Positions 51,648-60,407 of a stretch of 64,000 bases of DNA are shown here, in pieces; position 1 is the stretch's first letter, and every line of letters begins with the position of its first letter. Position numbers and translations under genes: made by a program. Source of the DNA: UBA3937 sp050951585 (GTDB lineage: Bacteria > Bacillota > Peptococcia > DRI-13 > DTU073); the NCBI GenBank assembly GCA_050951585.1, contig JBMNJI010000010.1:12361-76360 (forward strand). The letters are read 5' to 3'. Under the pieces are notes generated by a model. That model did no database searches. It saw only the letters and a program-made list of their open reading frames with translations, and was not told the DNA's origin.

Positions 51648-51670
51648 TTTTGTCCACCTCTTCACTTCTC

Positions 51671-52714
51671 CTAATAATCGACCCGCATGCCCTTGGGGAC
51701 CACCTCAATCCACGTGGGACCCTCTAATAATGGCACTTCTTTCCCCGTTTCATCGGTAAACTTAGTGAACCCGCCGGGCGCCTTTTGCCAACGTCCCTTC
51801 ACCACGGTTCCGGCACGGAAAATCAGCGCGTCCCCTTCCCCATGCATAAGTATTTGTAAACGTCCGTCCCCATCCTGAATATGATAATCGGTATATTGAA
51901 CGAGAACATTGGCCGCAAAGAGTTGTTCCCCGACCGCATTCACATGGGGGATGCCTTCGTTCGTAATATATCTGGCGAAGACGCCCTTCTCCTGATCAAA
52001 GGTAAAACGCACGAACGAACTCTTCTCCGGATAAACAAGATAAATATTCTGGACGGCCTCACCCTTGATTTCCTCACCCTCGGCAAGCAGCTTCCGCTGG
52101 GGAGAGATGTTCTTGGCCTCCAACTGCAGGTTTTTTACCACCCGCCGTAAAGTATCCGAGCTGGTATAGAGGTTATGGGGTTTAAGCCGGTCGGGAGTAC
52201 GCCAGAAAGCTCCGGCCACCTGGACCCCGCCGTTAATCTCGTCAAGATGATCCTGCTTCTTGGTGGCAATCAGTTCCAGGGAATCCTCCGAGCCACCCGC
52301 ATGAACCAGAATCGCTTTGTACTCTTCGGCAATTTCCACAAAATAGGAACGGGCACTGCGCACCGGTCCAACTAAATCTAAATCATCCTGGGAAATAACC
52401 GCAATAAAACGGGTGAGTCCTCCTTCAACGGGAAATTCCACGACCACATCAGCTTTTTCGAGCCCCGCCTGGGGTCGCGCCTCCACGGCATTATCGATAA
52501 TGACCGCCAGGGCTCTTTTCCTGGGCTTGTCCTTCCAACCCGTGAAATAATACTGTTTCGCGTTCTCCATAAGTTCCTGCTGTTTTTTTTCTTCATTCTC
52601 TTTCTGCTCTATCTTTTGGGCAATGGTCGGTTGAACATAATAATAGGTAACAGCTCCTAACACCATACTGAAAAAGAACGCGGCAAACGCGCCGAGCAAA
52701 AATTTGAGTTTCAT
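51671..52714 (-). CDS. DUF3048 (YerB-like) membrane-anchored protein
   Basis: A 347-residue protein with one N-terminal membrane anchor (FLLGAFAAFFFSMVLGAVTYYYV) without a lipobox Cys. The DUF3048 body has ALAVIIDNAVEARPQAGLEKAD, VEGGLTRFIAVI and VGPVRSARSYF, and a C-terminal beta domain. Bacillus YerB is of the same family; its function is not settled. The ATG at 52712-52714 is seven bases after AAGGAG. It lies in the ybeY-cdd interval where many Firmicutes carry dgkA. Confidence 0.88.
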   Translation of the reverse strand: MKLKFLLGAFAAFFFSMVLGAVTYYYVQPTIAQKIEQKENEEKKQQELMENAKQYYFTGWKDKPRKRALAVIIDNAVEARPQAGLEKADVVVEFPVEGGLTRFIAVISQDDLDLVGPVRSARSYFVEIAEEYKAILVHAGGSEDSLELIATKKQDHLDEINGGVQVAGAFWRTPDRLKPHNLYTSSDTLRRVVKNLQLEAKNISPQRKLLAEGEEIKGEAVQNIYLVYPEKSSFVRFTFDQEKGVFARYITNEGIPHVNAVGEQLFAANVLVQYTDYHIQDGDGRLQILMHGEGDALIFRAGTVVKGRWQKAPGGFTKFTDETGKEVPLLEGPTWIEVVPKGMRVDY

Positions 52715-52736
52715 GCACATTCTCCTTTGGTCTTTC

Positions 52737-54014
52737 TTACGGTTTCGAACCGTTCGGTTTTTTCCAAAGATGTAGTTTTTCGATACGATGTCCGCTAACC
52801 TTCTCGATTTTCACATGGAGCTCTCCCATATCAAGCTCCTGCCCCTGCTCAGGCAGTGTCCCCAAATTATGAAAAACCCAGCCGTTAATCGTTTCAAATT
52901 CATCTTCAGGCAAGGTTAACTCCAAGAGCTCGTTAATCTCATTAATCGGGGTCCGGGCATCAACAACATAAGAGCCATCACTTTGTCGTTCGATCTCCTT
53001 CTCCTCTTGATCATATTCATCCTGAATATCCCCGACAATTTCCTCAATCACATCCTCAATCGTCACTAAACCGGCCGTCCCCCCATACTCATCGAGGACG
53101 ATGGCCATATGGACCTTTTCTCTTCTCAACTCCGCAAATAAATCCCGCACCTTTTTACTCTCAGGCACATAATATGCAGGCCGCATCAAGTCCCGCAAGG
53201 AGCTTCCTTCCGGCCTGGGCTCTACAAATACCTGCAAAATATCCTTGGCATAGACCAAACCGATAATATTATCTACCGTCTCGTCAAATACCGGAATCCG
53301 GGAATGCCCTGCTTTTATAATCAGCCTCACCACATTATCTAACGGTTCCGTGACATTTACCGCCACAATATCAATCCGCGGAATCATAACCTCCCTCACC
53401 AGGGTGTCATCAAATTCAAAGATGCTATCAATCATCTCCCGCTCGTCTTCGTCAATAAAACCTTCTTCTTCCCCCACATTCACCAGCATCCGCAGTTCTT
53501 CTTCCGTGATTAAGTGATTCTCCTTGTCCGGTCCATTGATCAGCCGAACCAAATAATTAGTAAACGCATTAAAAACATAAATAATCGGTGAAAGCAGTTT
53601 CCCTAAACCATTAAGGATCCCGCTCACCCGCATGGCAAAAGCCTCAGGGTGCATGGAAACCAGGGTTTTGGGCGTTATTTCCCCGAAAAGCAAAATCAAC
53701 ACGGACATGATCCCCGTCGCAATACCTGCGCCCGTAGCCCCTAATAAGCTAATCGCTACAGAGGTGGCCAAAGCTGTCGCCCCAATATTAACTACATTAT
53801 TCCCGATTAGGATTGTGGAAATAAGCTTCCCCGGCTGCTCCATTAAACGCCTGGTCAGCGCTGCCTTTTTATTCCCCTCTTCCACTAAGTGCCGGATCTT
53901 TACTTTATTCGCGGAAAAGATGGCCGTCTCCGAAGCCGAAAAAAAGGCTGACAAAAGCAATAGAACACCTAGAATAAGCAATTGGATCACATGAATCTCA
54001 GATATCTCTGACAA
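52737..54014 (-). CDS. CNNM/CorC-type hemolysin-family membrane protein
   Basis: A 425-residue protein. Residues 1-170 are the DUF21/CNNM domain with four hydrophobic segments (LLLLSAFFSASETAIFSANK; ILIGNNVVNIGATALATS; LLFGEITPKT). Residues 200-325 are two CBS domains (MIPRIDIVAVNVTEPLDNV; VHMAIVLDEYGGTAGLVTIEDV), followed by a CorC_HlyC domain (340-420). Such proteins are linked to Mg2+/Co2+ export or resistance. It has a TTG start rather far (about 13 bases) from AGGAGGGG, so the exact start is uncertain. Confidence 0.88.
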   Translation of the reverse strand: MSEISEIHVIQLLILGVLLLLSAFFSASETAIFSANKVKIRHLVEEGNKKAALTRRLMEQPGKLISTILIGNNVVNIGATALATSVAISLLGATGAGIATGIMSVLILLFGEITPKTLVSMHPEAFAMRVSGILNGLGKLLSPIIYVFNAFTNYLVRLINGPDKENHLITEEELRMLVNVGEEEGFIDEDEREMIDSIFEFDDTLVREVMIPRIDIVAVNVTEPLDNVVRLIIKAGHSRIPVFDETVDNIIGLVYAKDILQVFVEPRPEGSSLRDLMRPAYYVPESKKVRDLFAELRREKVHMAIVLDEYGGTAGLVTIEDVIEEIVGDIQDEYDQEEKEIERQSDGSYVVDARTPINEINELLELTLPEDEFETINGWVFHNLGTLPEQGQELDMGELHVKIEKVSGHRIEKLHLWKKPNGSKP

Positions 54015-54070
54015 AATAATAAATTCCCCTCCTATAACTAACTCACTTGATGCGGCAGGACAGACTGTGG

Positions 54071-54547
54071 TTATTCCCTAAGAAAATTCACCGCCGCAAG
54101 TATCTCCTCCTCCATCTTTCTCATTTCACTCGTATCCTTTTCTTCCTGATGATCATACCCTAAAAGATGCAACATCCCATGCACAAAGAGGAAGGCTAGT
54201 TCCCTTTCCCGACTATGGCCGTACTCCTCGGCCTGGGCAATGGTTTTTTCCAAAGAAATAACAATATCCCCCAAAAGATGAATCTCCGGGTCTTGTAACG
54301 GCACCGCCTGTGCGCCATCCTCCCCTTCGTCAAAGGCAAAAGACAGCACATCAGTAGCGCGATCAATGCCCCGGTAGGTTTTATTCAAATCCTGAATCAA
54401 GAGATCGTCCGCAAAAGTAACACTGACTTCCGTCCGCTCATCCAAAGCAAAACGGCGGCTAATCTCCTTCCCTACTTTGTAAATCACTTCTTCCATTTGT
54501 GGAGTTATCGCGATTTTCTCCTGCTGATTCCCCATTAAGATCTCCAT
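54071..54547 (-). CDS. ybeY: Endoribonuclease YbeY
   Basis: A 158-residue metal-dependent endoribonuclease for rRNA maturation and ribosome quality control. The three-histidine zinc motif HGMLHLLGYDH (H-x3-H-x5-H) is present, along with RGIDRATDVLSFAFDEG. It overlaps the end of pgpH by 89 bases, a fairly long overlap, with GGGAGG before the ATG at 54545-54547; a second ATG four codons on is possible. Confidence 0.96.
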   Translation of the reverse strand: MEILMGNQQEKIAITPQMEEVIYKVGKEISRRFALDERTEVSVTFADDLLIQDLNKTYRGIDRATDVLSFAFDEGEDGAQAVPLQDPEIHLLGDIVISLEKTIAQAEEYGHSRERELAFLFVHGMLHLLGYDHQEEKDTSEMRKMEEEILAAVNFLRE

Positions 54548-56783
54548 TAAAAAGATTACCTCCCTTCATGGCCTCCAAAACATTCTCCGGATATTCGATT
54601 CTGGTATGGAAAACGCCGCTCAGAATCCGGGTAAAAGCAGTGGCAATTAGATCCAGGTCCTTAAAGGTGAGCGCACATTCATCTAATTGACCGTCCTCCA
54701 GCCGCTCTTTGATCATTTTTCTGACCTGTGCTTCAATTTTTCCTGCATTAGGTGTGGACATGGAACGAACCGCCGCTTCGATACTATCAGCCAGCATAAT
54801 AATTGCCGCTTCCTTCGATTGAGGCTTCGAAGCCTGGTAACGGTAATCTTCTTCCTTGATACTATCAGAATTCCCCATTTCCAGGGCTTTATGATAAAAA
54901 TACGTGACCAAGCCGGTACCATGATGCTGGGCAATTAAATCAATCACTTCCGGCGGCAGATTATGCTGTCTGGCTATCTCCAGCCCATCTTTCAGATGAG
55001 AAGTAATAATCAAGGCACTCAGTGACGGGGAAAGCTTATCATGGGGATTATCCGCCCCCAGCTGATTCTCCGTGAAAAAGTAAGGTCTCTTCAGTTTACC
55101 AATATCATGATAAAAGGCGCCCACGCGAACCAGTAAAGAATCCGCCCCGACCGCATCAGCCGCTGCCTCCGCCAGGTTCCCGACCATAATACTATGATGG
55201 TATGTTCCCGGCGCTTCAACCAGCAGTCTTTTTAAAAGAGGCTGATTAGGATTAGACAACTCCAGGAGCCGCACGCTGGTAGTCACCTTGAAGCCGGATT
55301 CTAAAAAAGGCAAACTACCATAAGCAAAAATCGAAGAGACAATCCCGTTAACCACACCAATCGAGCAGCCAATCAACAGCACAAACCATTCATCATTATT
55401 CATAAGCCCCATGGCCGAAATGGAAACAACATTGGCAATGGAAATAAACAAACCGGCTTTAACCCAATCAAAATGCTGGTTAAATTTAATCACGCTATAG
55501 ACGCCGACCAACCCGCTGACAAACGCCGTAATCGTATATGGAAGCTGATAATCCGTCAATATTCCGATATAAAAGCTTAATAAAGCCGTCATAAAAATGG
55601 CCAGTGTGGTATCCAACAGAATCGCAATCAGCATCGAGCAAGTTGCCACAGGAATTAGATAACCGACTAGTTTGGCAATTTGCGGATTGGAACTGATATT
55701 GATGGCCGAAATCAAATGGGCCACTAAAAGAGACACAAAACAAAGCAACCCCAGCAACAAGATGTTCAGCTCTTTACGATAAAGATCCTTTCGATAAAGC
55801 TTCAGATAAATTACCGTCAGAATATAAACCAGGAGGGTAAAAATCGTGATCCCCAAGAGGGTAATATAAGGGGCGGCCGACCGTTTATAGCCAAGTGCCT
55901 CTAATATTTCAATGTGTTCGGCGGTAACCAGCTCCCCCTCACCGACAATCTTTTGCCCTTTCCGCAGTTCCACCATGACAACCCCTTCATTTTGGGAAGC
56001 TTCCTTTTTCGCTTTGAGGGTTGCCTCTTCATCAATCAGATAATTGGCTTGAAAATTCATTTGATTAAAGACGGATTTTAACAGGTTCTTATACGGAACC
56101 GTCATATTTAACAAATCAATCTGATTGTAAAGTTCGGTTTTTTTGGCGGTTACCTCGGATTCCCTGACCCCATTCTGCCAATTGTTGCGCAAAAGATTTT
56201 GCGCTTCGATCTGCAAAGAATCAATAATTTCAGCGTCTAAAGACACTAACGCACGTACCGTACTCTCCTGCAGGGAAAATTTCTCTTCCAGCGCCTTAAT
56301 CTTTTCGATACTGCTACTGTCCGCATTAATTATCCCTTCCAAAACAGTAAAAGAATCGTCTAATGATTGTTCCATCCGCGTGAGGATACTGCGGTCTAAA
56401 ATATAAATCTCCTTAATATTTTCTTCAGCCTGTTTTTTTCGTTCAGCGGTTTTGACCGAGTCCTCGATCGTAATCGTTTGGGAAGCTTTAATCGTCGTTG
56501 GCGATACTTCCCCTTCCCTGACCGGCAAATCTTCCGGAAGAAAATGAACAGCAAAAATAATCAGAATTCCGAGGAAAAACGTGAGAAACCAAAAGCTCTT
56601 CTTTACCCGGCGGTTTTGCAAAACCGAACCGGTTTCGCGAAGCAACGCCGTCTTCATTTTTTGAGTTTCTATTTCAATCTCCTCCTTGTATTCGATCCCA
56701 TCCTGTTCTCTATCTTCGCTATTCCTCTCCGACGCTCTTGTCTTCGGCTGAGGTTCGCTGATACTCTTCATAGGCAAGAACAA
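54459..56783 (-). CDS. pgpH: Cyclic di-AMP phosphodiesterase PgpH (7TM-HD protein)
   Basis: A 774-residue membrane protein. An N-terminal helix (residues 65-82) precedes a large extracellular 7TMR-HDED domain (about 85-300), then seven membrane helices (305-500), then the cytoplasmic HD hydrolase: APGTYHHSIMVGNLAEAAA, FYHDIGKLKRP (HD pair near residue 557) and LIAQHHGTGLVTYFYH. In Listeria PgpH hydrolyses c-di-AMP. Its first 65 bases overlap phoH and its last 89 overlap ybeY; the N-terminus read from the first ATG is charged and poorly conserved, so the true start could be the later ATG at MKTALLRE. Confidence 0.93.
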   Translation of the reverse strand: MFLPMKSISEPQPKTRASERNSEDREQDGIEYKEEIEIETQKMKTALLRETGSVLQNRRVKKSFWFLTFFLGILIIFAVHFLPEDLPVREGEVSPTTIKASQTITIEDSVKTAERKKQAEENIKEIYILDRSILTRMEQSLDDSFTVLEGIINADSSSIEKIKALEEKFSLQESTVRALVSLDAEIIDSLQIEAQNLLRNNWQNGVRESEVTAKKTELYNQIDLLNMTVPYKNLLKSVFNQMNFQANYLIDEEATLKAKKEASQNEGVVMVELRKGQKIVGEGELVTAEHIEILEALGYKRSAAPYITLLGITIFTLLVYILTVIYLKLYRKDLYRKELNILLLGLLCFVSLLVAHLISAINISSNPQIAKLVGYLIPVATCSMLIAILLDTTLAIFMTALLSFYIGILTDYQLPYTITAFVSGLVGVYSVIKFNQHFDWVKAGLFISIANVVSISAMGLMNNDEWFVLLIGCSIGVVNGIVSSIFAYGSLPFLESGFKVTTSVRLLELSNPNQPLLKRLLVEAPGTYHHSIMVGNLAEAAADAVGADSLLVRVGAFYHDIGKLKRPYFFTENQLGADNPHDKLSPSLSALIITSHLKDGLEIARQHNLPPEVIDLIAQHHGTGLVTYFYHKALEMGNSDSIKEEDYRYQASKPQSKEAAIIMLADSIEAAVRSMSTPNAGKIEAQVRKMIKERLEDGQLDECALTFKDLDLIATAFTRILSGVFHTRIEYPENVLEAMKGGNLFNGDLNGESAGENRDNSTNGRSDLQSREGD

Positions 56784-57708
56784 TCCTTTGCACCACAGGA
56801 TGCCGGATTACATCGGCCTGCGTAAGATATTGAAAGCTGATCCCTTCTAAACCTTTTAAAATATTTTGCACCACAACCAGTCCCGAATTGGAATTCCGCG
56901 GCAAATCAACCTGCGTCACATCGCCTGTGACCACCGCCTTAGAGCCAAAACCGAGCCTGGTTAAGAACATTTTCATTTGCTCCGGCGTAGTATTTTGGGC
57001 CTCATCCAGGATAATAAAGGAATCATCCAGCGTTCTGCCCCGCATATAAGCAAGAGGCGCAACTTCAATCACCGATTTATCCATATAACGCTGGGCGGTA
57101 TCAATGCCCAGAATATCATATAAACCATCATACAGCGGCCGTAAATAAGGATTTACCTTTTCCTGCAGGTCTCCGGGCAGAAAACCCAGTTTCTCGCCCG
57201 CTTCTACCGCAGGGCGGGTGAGAATAATTCGGTTTACCTCTTTATTCTTCAAAGCTGAAACGGCCATGACAACTGCCAAATACGTTTTACCTGTTCCCGC
57301 AGGCCCGATTCCAAAGGTAATATCATTTTTTTTGATGGCTTGTACATAGTGATACTGCCCAACAGTTTTGGGTTTGATCTGTTTTCCCCGGGCAGTAATC
57401 TGAATAACCTGGTTAAGCATTTCAGTCAAGCGGTCGCTTTGTCCGTCAAGAACTGCCTTGAGACAATAATTGATATCCGGAATGGAAATCACATTCCCCG
57501 CTTTAATTAAAGCAAGAAGTTGCTCAATTACGGCCGCGGCCAGTTCAATATCTTCCTCATTTCCCGAAATATGCAGATCCCCGCCGCGAGCAACTATTTT
57601 GGCCCCCAACTGACTTTCCAAAAACCGCAGGTTTTTATCCTGTAAACCATATAAGACTGCTGCTTCCTGGTTGCTGAGACTAAATTGCTTTTCCTTTATA
57701 TCTGCCAA
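56719..57708 (-). CDS. phoH: PhoH-like ATPase
   Basis: A 329-residue PhoH-family ATPase. After an N-terminal KH-like segment (LRFLESQLGAKIVARGGDLHISG), the ATPase has Walker A GPAGTGKTYLAV, RPAVEAGEKLGFLPGD, and Walker B FIILDEAQNTTPEQMK. The cellular role is uncertain; neighbours suggest RNA metabolism with YbeY. A TTG at 57706-57708 lies seven bases after AAGGAAGGG; a GTG seven codons upstream precedes that site. Confidence 0.93.
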   Translation of the reverse strand: MADIKEKQFSLSNQEAAVLYGLQDKNLRFLESQLGAKIVARGGDLHISGNEEDIELAAAVIEQLLALIKAGNVISIPDINYCLKAVLDGQSDRLTEMLNQVIQITARGKQIKPKTVGQYHYVQAIKKNDITFGIGPAGTGKTYLAVVMAVSALKNKEVNRIILTRPAVEAGEKLGFLPGDLQEKVNPYLRPLYDGLYDILGIDTAQRYMDKSVIEVAPLAYMRGRTLDDSFIILDEAQNTTPEQMKMFLTRLGFGSKAVVTGDVTQVDLPRNSNSGLVVVQNILKGLEGISFQYLTQADVIRHPVVQRIVLAYEEYQRTSAEDKSVGEE

Positions 57709-57846
57709 ACTATCGCCCTTCCTTATCACGATTTCTTACTTAATTGAACTCCATGATTTTTCCTAATATATTATTATACCCTATCTTCCGTGAACAATCT
57801 ATCTTTCTGTCGGTTGAGCCGTTCAGGCCATTGTCTATACTTATCA

Positions 57847-59073
57847 TTATGGCTTAGGCGGCCTCGGTGGATATACTCCGATGTTTTCCACCGTCTCTAA
57901 AATATATCTGATGGCGACCATCCCATTATTTTGTGCGGGCAGAGGCTCTGTTTTCCGCTCGACAATTTTGCAATCTTGGGGCAAATCGCGCTCTAAAAGC
58001 GCATGTGCTCTTCGCGTGGCCTCCTGATAAGCCCCTTCGATACCCCATTCCAGCACTTCACAAGTCTGCTCCATATAAATGATAGTAATTAATTCGACAG
58101 TTCCCTGTAAATTCCTTCCCCTCATGTCGAGAAGTGGCTTGACTTGACGAATGGATCGGAAATGCGTAAACGGGGCCTCCCCCGTTCCCCGTAAATAAAC
58201 CTCTTTTCCAAATAACTTCAGTAAAATAATTTTCGCTGCGGCTCCGGTATCTTTTTTGATTTCCTCCCGCATGGGACACTGCTCTATACAGGAACGCACG
58301 ACACGCGCCCGTATTACTCCCTTCGCGCGCACCGGCCGTGGTTCTCCGCCGGGGCTGATTTGCCCTTCTTCCGAGACAATAATCTGCGGATAAACAAAGC
58401 CGGCAATCAAAACCTGCCCTTTTTTTACTTTATCACCCTCCTGCACTATAGGAGTGCCTGTTAAGACAAGTAATTCCTCAATTATTCCGTCAAGACGTGC
58501 GACAAGATCTGCCGGAATATTTTCCCCATCTTCTGGCGGTAGGGTTTTTTCGGCAACTTCAATTATTATTTTTGTCCCCTGGGCATGAACACCTACCCAG
58601 GAAAGCTCCGGTATCTGCAAAAGCAGCCTGGAGGCCAGTTCATTGCGATTAAATGCCGCTTTGGGTACACCTCTTTTTAAACCGAGCTCGGTACTCTTGG
58701 CGAGAATAGTCTCGGTGGACACAAGCTTATTTCCCGTAACCTCCACAAACCAGACAAAAGAGCTAAGAAAGTATAAAGTCAGGCAAAAAAAGAAAGTACC
58801 AAGGACCAGTACTTTTCTTCTTTTCGCTCTCATCAGATAAAAAGGAAGCCCTTTCTTTCGCAAGAGCTTAACCCGGCATGACGAACGTCTGATTAAAGCA
58901 CGCAACGCTTTGTATCCCCCCAGGCTTACCTTGAGACGATACTTATCCTGTCCTTCATGCCGAATATCCCAGATAGTAATTCCTCTGCTCAATGCCATAT
59001 TAATCACTTTTTCCGGCCGAACACCCCAGAGAGAAATTTCTACATAGCCGGAAATTCCGGAAGTCCATTTCAT
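57847..59073 (-). CDS. yqfD: Sporulation protein YqfD
   Basis: A 408-residue SpoIV-like (YqfD) protein needed for efficient sporulation. The N-terminal cytoplasmic part (MKWTSGISGYVEISLWGVRPE) is followed by a membrane helix (VLVLGTFFFCLTLYFLSSFVWF, about residues 90-111) and a large extracytoplasmic portion with a FtsQ/POTRA-like beginning (VSTETILAKSTELGLKRGV). The end is Pro-rich. In Bacillus it is SigE-controlled. The ATG at 59071-59073 follows AGGTGG; TTG two codons upstream is possible. Four to ten bases after yqfC. Confidence 0.93.
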   Translation of the reverse strand: MKWTSGISGYVEISLWGVRPEKVINMALSRGITIWDIRHEGQDKYRLKVSLGGYKALRALIRRSSCRVKLLRKKGLPFYLMRAKRRKVLVLGTFFFCLTLYFLSSFVWFVEVTGNKLVSTETILAKSTELGLKRGVPKAAFNRNELASRLLLQIPELSWVGVHAQGTKIIIEVAEKTLPPEDGENIPADLVARLDGIIEELLVLTGTPIVQEGDKVKKGQVLIAGFVYPQIIVSEEGQISPGGEPRPVRAKGVIRARVVRSCIEQCPMREEIKKDTGAAAKIILLKLFGKEVYLRGTGEAPFTHFRSIRQVKPLLDMRGRNLQGTVELITIIYMEQTCEVLEWGIEGAYQEATRRAHALLERDLPQDCKIVERKTEPLPAQNNGMVAIRYILETVENIGVYPPRPPKP

Positions 59074-59083
59074 GATCAACCAC

Positions 59084-59344
59084 CTACCGGTTATATTTTA
59101 GAGCAAAAATATCCCCTTCAATTGCAAGATCATCACGACTGATATTACGGATACAAAGACCTTGTCCCGTAATCTCCAACTCCCCTGAATTAATGGCAAT
59201 ACGCACTTTCTCCGCAGTATATTCAATCACTCCCCGATGGTTCTCCATTAGCAGTTGAATCTGACCAACTAACGTCACTTTGGGTAAGTCATAGACAATC
59301 TCCCTGGGCAAATCAAAGAACCCGGTAATTTTCTCTTTATTCAT
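59084..59344 (-). CDS. yqfC: Sporulation protein YqfC
   Basis: An 86-residue YabP/YqfC-family protein, with FFDLPREIVYDLPKVTLVGQ and the EYTAEKVRIAINSGELEI strand pattern. It is co-transcribed with yqfD in spore formers and expressed in the mother cell. The molecular role is not known. A terminal ATG with GAGGG before it is at 59342-59344. Confidence 0.93.
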   Translation of the reverse strand: MNKEKITGFFDLPREIVYDLPKVTLVGQIQLLMENHRGVIEYTAEKVRIAINSGELEITGQGLCIRNISRDDLAIEGDIFALKYNR

Positions 59345-59478
59345 GCAGTATCCCCCCGCATCCCTCTAAAATATCTTTATGCCTCTCTTCCCGAAAACAG
59401 AACCGGTACCCACGCAATCTCGAAGCTGCTCAAGTATTTACATAATCCGATAAGATAAACGTTCAATCCAAAAAGTGT

Positions 59479-59605
59479 AACGGTCCTGCAAAATGTTAGC
59501 TCCGGAACCACCCCACATCGTCATGCATCGCCCGAACCCAAGGATGAGTGAGCTCGATTCCTTTTGGTCATACGGAGTCTGGAGGTTACATTTTGCAGGA
59601 CCGTT
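59479..59605. mobile_element. Small inverted-repeat element (MITE- or REP-like)
   Basis: A 127-bp unit bounded by 25-bp inverted ends that differ at only two positions: AACGGTCCTGCAAAATGT... at 59479-59503 and its complement at 59581-59605. The 77-bp core has no coding frame. No target-site duplication is evident. It sits in a 400-bp space before yqfC, with no other copy in the window. Such units are usually non-autonomous mobile elements, but an RNA hairpin cannot be excluded. Confidence 0.5.
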
Positions 59606-59608
59606 GAC

Positions 59609-59641
59609 CGTTACTAAAACATTACTAAAACGTTACTAATA
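59609..59641. repeat. Three 11-bp direct repeats
   Basis: Next to the inverted-repeat element the sequence reads GTTACTAAAAC, ATTACTAAAAC, GTTACTAATAA in tandem. This is probably a slippage product or part of the element's border. Confidence 0.45.
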
Positions 59642-59680
59642 AAAATGCTACCGTCGGATCACACACCCTCCAACGGCAGC
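59640..59680 (-). terminator. Intrinsic terminator of the nfeD-floA operon
   Basis: GCTACCGT (59647-59654) pairs with ACGGCAGC (about 59673-59680) around a long loop; on the minus strand ATTTTTATT follows. It lies 70-110 bases after the end of the repeat-containing protein gene. Confidence 0.65.
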
Positions 59681-59752
59681 ACTATTGCGCTAAAGCTATA
59701 CTTTTTTATGTCTTAGCCCAACAATTGACCTAGAACCTTTTTCTTCAGTCTT

Positions 59753-60370
59753 TCACCGCGTTCTTACTCCAACCCCGCCGCGTCTTTGCAGCGCTTTCGG
59801 TTTCTGCAATATTTCACTCCAGATAATTGCCTCGCGTAAATTCATGCCGGCATAGCCTACTTGACTCTGCACAACCGGAACAGGATTGGCAGTATCCTTC
59901 ATGACATAGTTCGGCTGCAGACCCGCTGGCCCTTCACTCAGGGGCGATGTTTGAACATTGTAGGCAGTATTAGTACTGTCACCAGTCACAAGTTGGTACC
60001 CCTCTGCAGAACCGTAATCATCTGCGATCCCGTATCCTTCATTGGTACCATATCCTTCTGCGCTGCCGTATTCTTCATCTGTATCGTTATTTCGTGTGTC
60101 GGCCAAAGTATCAAATCTTTCCCAGGATTCATCGCTATCGAAAACCGGGCGTTTCTCTGCCCGCTTACTGGAAGCAGACGGCTGTTCAACTTCATCCCAG
60201 CTATCCGAGGCGGCTTTCTTGACCTCACTCAACAGGACCTCCAACAAGTTCTCCTGCGCGGGTTGGGCAGCATCCCGAGAAGGTTCTTTAGTCATGCCCC
60301 GTTTGCGATCCTTTTTGGCGCCCGAAAAAATAATGAATAAGAATATAAGGATGCCTATTAAATCTTCCAA
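59753..60370 (-). CDS. Membrane-anchored repeat protein of the floA operon
   Basis: A 205-residue protein I do not recognise. A single N-terminal membrane helix (LIGILIFLFIIFSG) is followed by a charged, low-complexity region. Between about residues 100 and 125 there are short tandem repeats (YGSAEGYGTNEGYGIADD and again YGSAEGY). The C-terminal 25 residues (MNLREAIIWSEILQKPKALQRR) look like a conserved peptide that may dock to a partner. It lies 37 bases downstream of floA, so it may be an accessory of the flotillin complex. TTG start after GGGGGGAG. Confidence 0.6.
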   Translation of the reverse strand: MEDLIGILIFLFIIFSGAKKDRKRGMTKEPSRDAAQPAQENLLEVLLSEVKKAASDSWDEVEQPSASSKRAEKRPVFDSDESWERFDTLADTRNNDTDEEYGSAEGYGTNEGYGIADDYGSAEGYQLVTGDSTNTAYNVQTSPLSEGPAGLQPNYVMKDTANPVPVVQSQVGYAGMNLREAIIWSEILQKPKALQRRGGVGVRTR

Positions 60371-60407
60371 AGGGGCTCCCCCCCTCTCTCATGGTTTATT
60401 GTCCGGA

